NCBI RefSeq assembly: GCF_040720935.1
Contig: NZ_JBFDAE010000004.1
Coordinates: 62,001 to 126,000 of the forward strand
Source of the DNA: Jejuia sp040720935
GTDB taxonomy: Bacteria; Bacteroidota; Bacteroidia; Flavobacteriales; Flavobacteriaceae
Length of the DNA stretch: 64,000 nucleotides
Direction: 5' to 3'
Below, piece after piece: positions 52,429-60,208 of this stretch. The first letter of the stretch is position 1, and each line of letters begins with the position of its first letter. The translations under genes were made by a program, and so were the position numbers. The notes beneath the pieces are model-generated. The model searched no databases. It was not told the DNA's origin and was given only the letters and a program-made list of their open reading frames with translations.

Positions 52429-53181
52429 ATGTTAAAAATAAACAATTTACACGCAAGTGTTGAGGATAAGGGTATTTTAAGGGGTGTCAACTTAGAAGTA
52501 AAAGCAGGGGAAGTCCATGCTATTATGGGACCAAACGGTTCTGGAAAAAGCACATTGGCCGCCGTTGTTGCTGGAAAGGAAGAATATGAAGTTACCGAAG
52601 GTAATATCCTATTTGAAGGAGAAGATATCGAAGAATTGGCAGCAGAAGAACGCGCTCATAAAGGTGTATTTTTATCGTTTCAATATCCTGTAGAAATCCC
52701 AGGAGTTTCTGTTACAAACTTCATGAAAACGGCCATTAACGAAACTCGTAAAGCAAAAGGCTTAGAGGACATGCCTGCTAAGGAAATGCTAAAATTAATT
52801 CGAGAAAAATCGGAGTTATTGGAAATTGATAGAAAGTTTTTATCTCGTTCTTTAAACGAAGGGTTTTCAGGTGGTGAAAAGAAGCGTAATGAGATTTTTC
52901 AAATGGCAATGCTTGAGCCAAAATTAGCAATCCTTGATGAAACCGATTCTGGATTAGATATCGATGCGCTTCGTATTGTTGCAAACGGTGTCAATAAATT
53001 AAAAAGCAAGGACAACGCTGTCGTAGTTATTACACATTATCAACGTTTGTTGGAATATATCGTTCCAGATTTTGTTCATGTATTGCATAACGGACGCATT
53101 GTAAAGTCTGGTACAGCAGAATTAGCTCACGAGCTTGAAGAAAAAGGATACGACTGGATTAAAGAAGAAGTGAACGCGTAA
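52429..53181 (+). CDS. sufC: Fe-S cluster assembly ATPase SufC
   Basis: 250 residues, ABC ATPase of the SUF scaffold. Walker A MGPNGSGKSTLAAV, Q-loop LSFQYPVEIPG, the family-specific LNEGFSGGEKKRNEIFQM signature, Walker B LAILDETDSGLDIDAL, and H-loop VVITHYQRLLEYI. The first base of the ATG is two bases after the preceding stop, showing tight coupling to the small lipoprotein. Confidence 0.98.
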   Translation: MLKINNLHASVEDKGILRGVNLEVKAGEVHAIMGPNGSGKSTLAAVVAGKEEYEVTEGNILFEGEDIEELAAEERAHKGVFLSFQYPVEIPGVSVTNFMKTAINETRKAKGLEDMPAKEMLKLIREKSELLEIDRKFLSRSLNEGFSGGEKKRNEIFQMAMLEPKLAILDETDSGLDIDALRIVANGVNKLKSKDNAVVVITHYQRLLEYIVPDFVHVLHNGRIVKSGTAELAHELEEKGYDWIKEEVNA

Positions 53182-53195
53182 AAATAGTCGCAGTA

Positions 53196-53304
53196 TTCAG
53201 TCGCAGTTTGCAGTTGCTTACTCAAAACTGATTACTCAAGAGTTTAAAAATAGTAAACAGTATCATCTTGGTTTTTTTTACTGAAAACTGAGACTGCGAC
53301 TGAA
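53196..53304. repeat. Inverted-repeat element between sufC and sufD
   Basis: TTCAGTCGCAGT at 53196-53207 is repeated inverted as ACTGCGACTGAA at 53293-53304. The interior is AT-rich with further CAGT and ACTG motifs. A related fragment (GCAGTATTCAGTC) is at 57798-57823 after the SufT-like gene, so this is a small dispersed family. Confidence 0.55.
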
Positions 53305-53315
53305 AACTGAAAAAC

Positions 53316-54629
53316 ATGGATTTAAAAGAAAAATTAGTATCATCATTTTTAGCATTCGAAAATCGCGTCGATATAGACGCGTATGTTCATGATGTGAGAT
53401 CTGATGCTATAAAAGTATTTGAAGAAAAAGGCTTTCCTTCAAAAAAAGAAGAGGAGTGGAAATATACGTCACTAAACAGCATCTTAAAAGAAGATTATAG
53501 TGTTTTTCCAAAGCAAGAAAATGCTTTAGATTATAAAGATGTGAAGCAGTATTTTATTCACGATATAGATACTTATAAAATCATTTTTATAGATGGTAAA
53601 TATTCATCGCATTTATCTCAAACCACACATGATGGTATTGACGTCTGTTTAATGTCTGCCGCTTTAAACAAACCAAAGTATCAGTTAATTATTGAAAATT
53701 ATTTCAATAAAGCCGCTACAAAAGATAGTTTACCATCATTAAATACAGCATTTTCAAGCGAAGGTGCTTACATTCATATTCCCAAGAATAAAATTGTACA
53801 AAAACCAATTCAGATTTTACATTTCTCAACAGGAAATGAATCGGCTACCATGTTACAACCACGTAATTTAATTGTGGTTGACGAGAATTCGCATGTACAG
53901 ATTATAGAGCGTCACCAAAGTTTAACAGACAATCCTGTTTTAACAAATAGCGTTACCGAAATTTTCGCTAATAAGCGTGCCATTGTAGATTATTACAAAA
54001 TCCAAAACGATAACGAAAACGCCTCTTTAATAGACAATACCTTTGTCAAGCAAAAACGAGAAAGTCTGGCGTCAGTTCATACGTTTTCTTTTGGCGGTAA
54101 ATTAACGCGAAACAATTTAAACTTTTACCAAGGTGGAGAGCGCATCGATTCTACGCTTAAAGGCATCACAATTATTGGCGATAAACAACACGTAGATCAC
54201 AATACATTGGTGCATCATATAGAACCAAACTGCGAAAGCCATCAAGATTATAAAGGCATTTTTTCCGACAGGTCAACAGGTGTTTTTAACGGTAAGGTTT
54301 TGGTTGATAAAGAAGCGCAAAAAACAAATGCATTTCAAGCCAATAACAACATTTTATTGAGCGATAAAGCCTCGATAAACACCAAACCGCAATTAGAAAT
54401 TTTTGCCGATGATGTGAAGTGTTCTCATGGTTGTACCATTGGCCAACTAGACGAAAGCGCTATGTTTTACATGCGTTCGCGCGGTATTCCAGAAAAAGAA
54501 GCCAAAGCCCTTTTAATGTTTGCGTTTAGCAATAACGTCCTAAGTTCTGTTAAAATCCCAGAAGTAAAACAACGTATTACCAAGATTATCGCTAAGAAAT
54601 TAGGTGTTAATATTGGGTTTGATTTGTAG
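53316..54629 (+). CDS. sufD: Fe-S cluster assembly protein SufD
   Basis: 437 residues, SufB paralogue and scaffold partner. Characteristic blocks are GAYIHIPKNKIVQKPIQILH, MLQPRNLIVVDENSHVQIIE, the LNFYQGGERIDSTLKGI turn, HHIEPNCESHQDYKGIFSD, FNGKVLVDKEAQKTNAFQ and DDVKCSHGCTIGQLDESAMF. The N-terminal WKYTSLNSIL segment is also typical. It follows sufC with a 134-bp gap holding an inverted-repeat element. Confidence 0.97.
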   Translation: MDLKEKLVSSFLAFENRVDIDAYVHDVRSDAIKVFEEKGFPSKKEEEWKYTSLNSILKEDYSVFPKQENALDYKDVKQYFIHDIDTYKIIFIDGKYSSHLSQTTHDGIDVCLMSAALNKPKYQLIIENYFNKAATKDSLPSLNTAFSSEGAYIHIPKNKIVQKPIQILHFSTGNESATMLQPRNLIVVDENSHVQIIERHQSLTDNPVLTNSVTEIFANKRAIVDYYKIQNDNENASLIDNTFVKQKRESLASVHTFSFGGKLTRNNLNFYQGGERIDSTLKGITIIGDKQHVDHNTLVHHIEPNCESHQDYKGIFSDRSTGVFNGKVLVDKEAQKTNAFQANNNILLSDKASINTKPQLEIFADDVKCSHGCTIGQLDESAMFYMRSRGIPEKEAKALLMFAFSNNVLSSVKIPEVKQRITKIIAKKLGVNIGFDL

Positions 54630-54640
54630 TATATTTTGTC

Positions 54641-54660
54641 ATTCCCTCGAAGGAGGGAAT
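54641..54660. repeat. Dispersed palindrome ATTCCCTC-GAAG-GAGGGAAT
   Basis: A perfect 8-bp stem with the same GAAG loop as 9370-9389, directly downstream of sufD. Member of the same small palindrome family as 41826-41845. Confidence 0.6.
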
Positions 54661-54689
54661 CTCATGATACTAGTTAAAATATTATTATT

Positions 54690-54770
54690 TTGAAGCTATT
54701 TCCCGCTTTCGGCAGTCGCTCTCTGCGAGGAGCTTCAACAAATGCCTCAATCGGGGCTAACCTATCCGCA
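54690..54770 (+). repeat. Possible dispersed element before sufS
   Basis: A GC-richer stretch (CCCGCTTTCGGCAGTCGCTC, GCGAGGAGCTTCAAC, CCTCAATCGGGGCTAACC) that extends the sufS frame upstream without protein-like character. It resembles Bacteroidota intergenic repeats I remember, but no second copy is in the window. Confidence 0.4.
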
Positions 54771-55985
54771 ATGTTCAACGTAGAAGACATAAGAAAAGAC
54801 TTCCCGATACTTTCGCGCAAAGTAAATGGCAAACCATTAGTATATTTTGATAATGCTGCGACCTCGCAAACGCCTCAACAGGTTATCGATGCTATTGTAG
54901 ATTATTACTCAAATTACAATGCAAATATTCATCGTGGGGTACATACGCTGAGTCAAGAAGCCACCGATTTATACGAACAATCACGACATAAAATCCAAAC
55001 ACATTTTAATGCGAAATTTTCGCATGAAATCATTTTTACGTCAGGAACAACGCATGGTATCAACCTTGTTGCAAACGGGTTTTCTTCATTATTAAAAAAA
55101 GGCGACGACATTATTGTTTCTGCTTTAGAGCATCATAGTAATATTGTGCCTTGGCAAATGTTGTGCGAACGTACTGGAGCTATTTTAAAAGTAATTCCAA
55201 TGAATGAAGAAGGCGAATTGATCATCTCTGAATTCGATGAGCTTTTATCAAAAACTACCAAATTGGTTTTTGTAAACCATATTTCAAACGCATTGGGAAC
55301 TATAAACCCCATTGAATACATTATTGGAAAAGCGCGCGAAGTAGGTGCTGCGGTTTTAATAGATGGCGCACAATCTACGCCTCATGTAAAACCGGATGTT
55401 CAGGCTTTGGATGCTGATTTCTATGTGGCTTCCGCTCATAAAATGTGTGGTCCAACAGGTGTCGGTATGCTTTATGGCAAAGAGGAATGGCTCAAAAAAC
55501 TACCGCCTTATCAAGGTGGTGGCGAAATGATTGCCGAAGTCACTTTCGAGAAAACAACTTACGCAGATTTACCGCATAAATTTGAAGCAGGAACACCAAA
55601 CATTTGTGGCGGTATAGCCTTTGGAGCTGCTATTGACTACATGAATACTCTTGGTTTTGAAAATATTGCAGCTCACGAAAATGAATTGCTGGAATATGGT
55701 ACAAAAAAACTATTAGAAATTGATGGCTTAAAAATCTACGGCACTTCAAAACGTAAAACTTCTGTAATTTCTTTTAATTTAAAAGGCATTCATCCTTATG
55801 ATGTTGGCTCCATTTTAGACAAACTAGGAATTGCAGTAAGAACAGGACACCATTGCGCACAACCCATCATGGATTTCTATAAAATCCCAGGAACTGTTCG
55901 CGCTTCGTTTGCATTTTATAATACCAAAGCCGAAATTGATGCTTTGGTTGAAGGTGTGAAAAAAGCAAAAATGATGTTGGCATAA
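54771..55985 (+). CDS. sufS: Cysteine desulfurase SufS
   Basis: 404 residues, PLP enzyme that strips sulfur from cysteine and hands it to SufE. The start is ATG 54771 (MFNVEDIRKDFPIL); the longer frame from 54690 reads through a repeat-like element and adds 27 unrelated residues. Motifs: YFDNAATSQTPQ, ANIHRGVHTLSQEAT, SALEHHSNIVPWQ, the PLP-lysine VASAHKMCGPTGVG, the GGGEMI block, and the catalytic Cys in RTGHHCAQP. It lies downstream of sufD and upstream of the META-domain gene and sufE. Confidence 0.97.
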   Translation: MFNVEDIRKDFPILSRKVNGKPLVYFDNAATSQTPQQVIDAIVDYYSNYNANIHRGVHTLSQEATDLYEQSRHKIQTHFNAKFSHEIIFTSGTTHGINLVANGFSSLLKKGDDIIVSALEHHSNIVPWQMLCERTGAILKVIPMNEEGELIISEFDELLSKTTKLVFVNHISNALGTINPIEYIIGKAREVGAAVLIDGAQSTPHVKPDVQALDADFYVASAHKMCGPTGVGMLYGKEEWLKKLPPYQGGGEMIAEVTFEKTTYADLPHKFEAGTPNICGGIAFGAAIDYMNTLGFENIAAHENELLEYGTKKLLEIDGLKIYGTSKRKTSVISFNLKGIHPYDVGSILDKLGIAVRTGHHCAQPIMDFYKIPGTVRASFAFYNTKAEIDALVEGVKKAKMMLA

Positions 55986-56031
55986 ACTTTGGCTTCCTTT
56001 TTGTTTGTTCTTTATAAAATCAAATAACATT

Positions 56032-56820
56032 ATGAAATGCATATTAATGCTTTTTAGCATCATTATATTACGAACATGCGGTGCTTCAGAACATTCTGTA
56101 GTAACACCATTAAATAACAATACCATTTTGAAAGAACTCAAAGGAACATATCGAATAAACACCTTAAATGGCCAAGATGTTTCGTCTTTCAACCTAAACA
56201 TGACTTTTAATGATAGCACAAAACAAGTTTCAGGATTTTCAGGTTGCAATCGCTTTTTTGGTTCGTATGTATTAGAAAATAATACTATAACCTTTAGTAA
56301 TTTAGGTGCGACCAAAATGATGTGCACTAAAGAAAAAAACAACGTTGAAACTAATCTGTTTAAAGCCATGGAAAAATCAGATGTAGTACTATGTTCAGAA
56401 AACGGTATATCACTCCTCAATAAAAAGCAGGTATTACTATCAGCTTCAAAAGAACCTGAAGAAAATGTATTAAGTTTTGAATATTCAGCGACTTCAAGAG
56501 GTTCATATAAACACATTAAAATTGATAAAGAGCATATCTTCTTTTCAAAAGAAAAAGGCCAAAAATCATTGAAAAAAGAGTGTGATACTGTGCTTTGGAA
56601 TAACTTATCAAAGGTTTTAAATTTAACAGATATTGAAACCATACCAAATCTAGAAGCTCCAAGTAAAACATTTCAGTTTGATGGTGCAGCTCTAGCCCGA
56701 TTAAAAATTACTTCAAACGGAAAAACTTATGAATCTCCTCCTTTCGATCATGGAAATCCTCCCAAAGAAATAGCTGCTTTAGTTAAAGAAATCCTATCAA
56801 TTACTGAAAACATTGAATAG
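56032..56820 (+). CDS. META-domain protein inserted in the suf cluster
   Basis: 262 residues from ATG 56032 (frame opens at 56005). The N-terminus is hydrophobic with a poor lipobox (IILRTCG). Residues of about 35-125 are a META/HslJ-like domain: LKGTYRINTLNGQDVS, NLNMTFNDSTKQVSGFSGCN, SFGSYVLEN-like segment (FFGSYVLENNTITFS) and TKMMCTKEKNNVE. The C-terminal 130 residues are not recognised. META proteins are usually envelope or stress-related, so a direct Fe-S role is not indicated. Confidence 0.82.
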   Translation: MKCILMLFSIIILRTCGASEHSVVTPLNNNTILKELKGTYRINTLNGQDVSSFNLNMTFNDSTKQVSGFSGCNRFFGSYVLENNTITFSNLGATKMMCTKEKNNVETNLFKAMEKSDVVLCSENGISLLNKKQVLLSASKEPEENVLSFEYSATSRGSYKHIKIDKEHIFFSKEKGQKSLKKECDTVLWNNLSKVLNLTDIETIPNLEAPSKTFQFDGAALARLKITSNGKTYESPPFDHGNPPKEIAALVKEILSITENIE

Positions 56821-56867
56821 CAACTTTTGATGTTGTATTTTTGTATAAAATAAGACTTGTCAGGTTG

Positions 56868-56921
56868 AGCGCAGTCGAAACCTTTTTTTATGGACAACAT
56901 TGAACAACCTTCGACTACGCT
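56868..56921. repeat. Inverted repeat upstream of sufE
   Basis: AGCGCAGTCGAA (56868-56879) and TTCGACTACGCT (56910-56921) pair at 11 of 12 positions around a 30-nt loop. The arm is of the TTCGACTGCGCT type that is common as a dispersed intergenic repeat in many genomes. Confidence 0.5.
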
Positions 56922-56950
56922 TAAGTTAACAGAGCAAAAAATATAAATGC

Positions 56951-57373
56951 ATGAGTATTGAAGAGATTCAAAATGAAATAATAGACGAATTCTCAATGTT
57001 TGAAGATTGGGAAGAACGCTACCAATATATGATTGATTTAGGGAAAGATTTACCTTTGATTGACGACCAATACAAAACCGATAGCAACATCATTAAAGGC
57101 TGTCAAAGTAAGGTTTGGGTACATGCGGAAATGAAAGACGATAAAATTGAATTTACTGCGGATAGTGATGCCATTATCACAAAAGGTATTATAGCAATTT
57201 TGATTCGTACGTTTTCAAATCAGCATCCAAAAGACATTATAAATGCCGACACCGATTTTATTGATAAAATTGGATTAAAGGAGCATTTATCACCAACACG
57301 AGCCAATGGTTTGGTAAGTATGGTAAAGCAATTAAAAATGTATGCAATAGCGTACCAAACACAGTTAAATTAA
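56951..57373 (+). CDS. sufE: Sulfur acceptor protein SufE
   Basis: 140 residues. It accepts persulfide from SufS. The conserved cysteine is in IKGCQSKVWVHAEM, preceded by the WEERYQYMIDLGKDLP block, and followed by the TKGIIAILIRTFSNQHP and HLSPTRANGLVSMVKQLK helices. It is separated from sufS by the META-domain gene. Confidence 0.96.
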   Translation: MSIEEIQNEIIDEFSMFEDWEERYQYMIDLGKDLPLIDDQYKTDSNIIKGCQSKVWVHAEMKDDKIEFTADSDAIITKGIIAILIRTFSNQHPKDIINADTDFIDKIGLKEHLSPTRANGLVSMVKQLKMYAIAYQTQLN

Positions 57374-57465
57374 GTTTAAAAGAGGAACGTTTAGAAATTT
57401 AACTCACTCAAAAGCTAAAACCTTCTAAACCTCTAAACTTATAAACCTCTAAACCATTTAAAGAA

Positions 57466-57789
57466 ATGAGTGAAGTAATAGATACCGCCGAATTAGGCGA
57501 AAAAATAGTAAACGTTCTTAAAACGATTTACGATCCAGAAATACCAGTTGACATTTACGAATTAGGTTTAATCTATGACGTATTTGTAAACGAGGATTAC
57601 GATGTTAAAATATTAATGACATTAACAACGCCTAACTGTCCAGTTGCAGAAACATTGCCATTGGAAGTTGAGGAAAAAGTAAAATCATTAAACGAAGTAA
57701 AAGATGCCGAAGTTGAAATTACTTTTGATCCGCCTTGGACACAGGAGTTAATGAGTGAGGAAGCGAAGTTGGAGTTGGGGATGTTGTAA
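57466..57789 (+). CDS. DUF59/MIP18-family Fe-S assembly protein (SufT-like)
   Basis: 107 residues: KTIYDPEIPVDIYELGLIYD, TTPNCPVAETLP with the conserved Cys, and ITFDPPWTQELMSEEAK, the signature of DUF59 proteins in SUF operons. It helps mature Fe-S proteins. It is preceded by an AT-rich stretch with repeated CTCTAAAC words (about 57415-57450) that has no visible gene. Confidence 0.93.
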   Translation: MSEVIDTAELGEKIVNVLKTIYDPEIPVDIYELGLIYDVFVNEDYDVKILMTLTTPNCPVAETLPLEVEEKVKSLNEVKDAEVEITFDPPWTQELMSEEAKLELGML

Positions 57790-57941
57790 TTTAGTTGGCA
57801 GTATTCAGTCTTCAGTTAACAGTCCATACGACTTAACATTAAACAACTTGACAAAATATATTTTGATAGACGAAATGATATATCGCATATGAATTTAGAT
57901 GAGTAATCTTAAGGTAGTTCGAAAGATTTAATTTGAACCTT

Positions 57942-58511
57942 ATGAATGGAACATATTATAATACTAAAGCATCTGTTAAAGAATATATAAAAGCAGCAGA
58001 AGGTTTTAATGGAAGCGACCTGATTGAAAAACTTAAAAAAGTTTTACCTCAAAATTCAACTGTATTAGAAATAGGCTCAGGCCCTGGAACCGATTGGAAA
58101 CTATTACATAAAACATATAATGTTGTAGGTTCTGACAATTCAAAGGAATTTTTAAACCATTTAAGTTCTGAAAACCCAAATGCAGAGTTTCTTGAATTAA
58201 ATGCCGTTACTTTAGAAACAGACAAAGTATTTGATGGTATTTACTCCAATAAAGTCATGCATCATTTAAAAGATAATGAGTTAATTAATTCTATTAAACG
58301 GCAACATGAAATTTTAAAACCTAGCGGCATAATTTGTCATTCGTTTTGGAAAGGCGAAGGTTCAGAAGTTTTCAAAGGCCTTTTTGTTAATTATCATAAT
58401 GAAGCCAATCTTGAAAAGTTTTTTGAAACTCATTTTGAAATTCTTTCAATTGAACCATATCCAGAGTTTGAAGATGACGATTCACTTTTAATAATAGGAA
58501 AGAAAAAATAA
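57942..58511 (+). CDS. Class I SAM-dependent methyltransferase
   Basis: 189 residues from ATG 57942 (a TTG at 57933 would add three). SAM-binding motif I is VLEIGSGPGTDW, motif II GSDNSKEFL; the rest (FDGIYSNKVMHHLKDNEL, LKPSGIICHSFWKGEGSEVF) is typical of small Methyltransf_11-like enzymes. Substrate unknown. It sits between the SufT-like gene and the DUF2480 gene, which are usually closer in related genomes, so it looks like a recent insertion. Confidence 0.9.
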   Translation: MNGTYYNTKASVKEYIKAAEGFNGSDLIEKLKKVLPQNSTVLEIGSGPGTDWKLLHKTYNVVGSDNSKEFLNHLSSENPNAEFLELNAVTLETDKVFDGIYSNKVMHHLKDNELINSIKRQHEILKPSGIICHSFWKGEGSEVFKGLFVNYHNEANLEKFFETHFEILSIEPYPEFEDDDSLLIIGKKK

Positions 58512-58512
58512 A

Positions 58513-59019
58513 ATGGCAGACGAAATCATAAATCGCGTAGCGAACAGTAAATTAATCACAATTAACCTTGAGGATTATTATCCTAAAGGCAATCGTGTAT
58601 TGTTTGATATTAAAGATTGGCTCTTTGAAGGTTTTGTGCTTCGTGAAAAAGATTTCAGACAGCAAGTTTCTGAGCATGATTGGAGTCAATATCAAGATAA
58701 TTATGTTGCGTTAACTTGTAGTACAGATGCCATTATTCCGGGTTGGGCCTATATGCTGTTAAGTATTCAATTAGAGCCTTATGCAGAAAAAGTAATTGTA
58801 GGTAGCTTAGATAATTTAGAAACCTCTATTTATCAAGACATTATAAATACCCTTGATATTTCTGAATTTAAAGATAAACCCATCATCATAAAAGGTTGTT
58901 CCAATAAACCTGTGCCTCAAAATGCATACATCATGCTTTCCAATAAGCTAAAACCTGTGGCAAAATCTATCATGTATGGAGAGGCGTGTTCTTCTGTACC
59001 TCTTTATAAAAAGAAATAA
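58513..59019 (+). CDS. DUF2480 family protein
   Basis: 168 residues, soluble. Sequence features: ADEIINRVANSKLITINLED, the DIKDWLFEGFVLREKDFR block, CSTDAIIPGWAYMLLSIQLE, KGCSNKPVPQNAYIMLSNKL and a terminal SMYGEACSSVPLYKKK-like element. It matches the DUF2480 family, which in Bacteroidota is encoded next to suf genes. The biochemical role is unknown; the context suggests Fe-S assembly or an accessory. It starts one base after the methyltransferase stop. Confidence 0.88.
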   Translation: MADEIINRVANSKLITINLEDYYPKGNRVLFDIKDWLFEGFVLREKDFRQQVSEHDWSQYQDNYVALTCSTDAIIPGWAYMLLSIQLEPYAEKVIVGSLDNLETSIYQDIINTLDISEFKDKPIIIKGCSNKPVPQNAYIMLSNKLKPVAKSIMYGEACSSVPLYKKK

Positions 59020-59159
59020 TTTTATGTGACTTTCGCTCTTGACTAAGGTCTAACAGATGTATTGCACTAAAATAGTGCTTTAATTCTGTGTAATAAACAG
59101 CACATTTTAAGCATTCATTTATTCAGTACAAATCATTTAACGTTTGTTAAAAAATAATA

Positions 59160-59167
59160 TATATTTG
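59160..59167 (+). promoter_or_regulatory. -7 box upstream of the DUF3078 gene
   Basis: TATATTTG, a perfect TAnnTTTG match, 24 nt upstream of the ATG. A TTTG lies upstream, but its 13-nt spacing is shorter than normal, so only the -7 element is claimed. Confidence 0.45.
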
Positions 59168-59191
59168 CCCACATTTTAAAAACTAATTACA

Positions 59192-60133
59192 ATGAAAAAA
59201 TTATTATTTTTCGCATTATTATGTCTAAGTGTTGCCTCATTAAGCGCACAAACAAAAGAAGAATTACAAGCACAAAAAGCCGAAAAACAAGCAATTGCAG
59301 ATGCCGCTAAAGCAGAAGCTGATGCCTTACAAGCAAAAATAGACGCTCTTCCAGGATGGAAAAAAGGTGCTTTTGGTACTATTGGTGGCAGCTTATCCAA
59401 TTTTAATAACTGGTATGCTCAAGACAAACCGAACAATGCTTCTGGAAATATTGGATTTACTGTGAATGCGTTTGCTAATTTAATACAAGAGAAATTCTTT
59501 TGGAGAAACTCTTTAGCTACGAATTTAAGCTGGGTAAAATTGGACGATAAAGATAATAATACAGATGCTGATGATAGTTTTGAACCAACTACTGATGTAT
59601 TTAATATTTCTTCTCTATACGGTAGAAATATCACTAAAACATTAGCTGCTTCTGGATTAATGGAATACAGAACAACGATTTTAAACAACTTTAATGACCC
59701 TGGTTATTTAGATGTTGGTATTGGTGGAACTTGGACGCCAATTGAAAATTTAATTGTAGTAGTGCACCCCTTAAACTACAACTTTGTTTTTGCCGAAAAT
59801 GATGCGGTATTCGAATCGTCATTAGGTGCTAAAATAGTAGCAGATTATACACGACAAATTGGTGCAATTGCATTTAAAACGAACTTATCTTCTTTTCAAA
59901 GTTATAAAAGTAGTGACCTGTCTAATTTTACTTGGACAAACTCATTTAGCTACACACTTTGGAAAATGATTGGTGTTGGTTTTGATTTTGGATTAAGAAG
60001 CAACAAACAAGAAGCTTTAAATTATATCCAAACACTTGATGTTGCTCAAGGCGGAAATCCTGCTGAAACTTTTGATAGTGTTGACAACAAATTACAATCG
60101 TTTTACACCTTTGGTTTAAGCTATAAATTCTAA
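59192..60133 (+). CDS. DUF3078 family outer-membrane-type protein
   Basis: 313 residues with a signal peptide (MKKLLFFALLCLSVASLSA), then a short charged coiled coil (KEELQAQKAEKQAIADAAKAE) and a C-terminal region of alternating strands with aromatic residues (FFWRNSLATNLSWVKLDDKD, TNSFSYTLWKMIGVGFDFGL). The C-terminal phenylalanine is typical of outer-membrane barrels. Known as DUF3078, usually downstream of the suf/DUF2480 genes. Function unknown. Confidence 0.87.
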   Translation: MKKLLFFALLCLSVASLSAQTKEELQAQKAEKQAIADAAKAEADALQAKIDALPGWKKGAFGTIGGSLSNFNNWYAQDKPNNASGNIGFTVNAFANLIQEKFFWRNSLATNLSWVKLDDKDNNTDADDSFEPTTDVFNISSLYGRNITKTLAASGLMEYRTTILNNFNDPGYLDVGIGGTWTPIENLIVVVHPLNYNFVFAENDAVFESSLGAKIVADYTRQIGAIAFKTNLSSFQSYKSSDLSNFTWTNSFSYTLWKMIGVGFDFGLRSNKQEALNYIQTLDVAQGGNPAETFDSVDNKLQSFYTFGLSYKF

Positions 60134-60157
60134 ACAAATCATTGATATAAAATAATT

Positions 60158-60197
60158 AGACCTGATAGGATTTAGAATCTTATCAGGTCTTTTTTTA
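60158..60197 (+). terminator. Intrinsic terminator after the DUF3078 gene
   Basis: AGACCTGATAGGATT pairs with AATCTTATCAGGTCT (one G-T-type mismatch), loop of 3 nt, then a seven-T run. It closes the suf/DUF cluster and lies in the gap before the convergent PBP gene. Confidence 0.85.
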
Positions 60198-60208
60198 TTC
60201 AAACTTAA

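Noticed and set aside
54690..54770. Longer SufS start
   Set aside because: The extension has no match to SufS N-termini and reads through repeat-like DNA.
55824..56642. 272-codon minus-strand ORF over sufS and the META gene
   Set aside because: It crosses two well-supported plus-strand genes and shows no recognisable protein features, so it is antisense noise.
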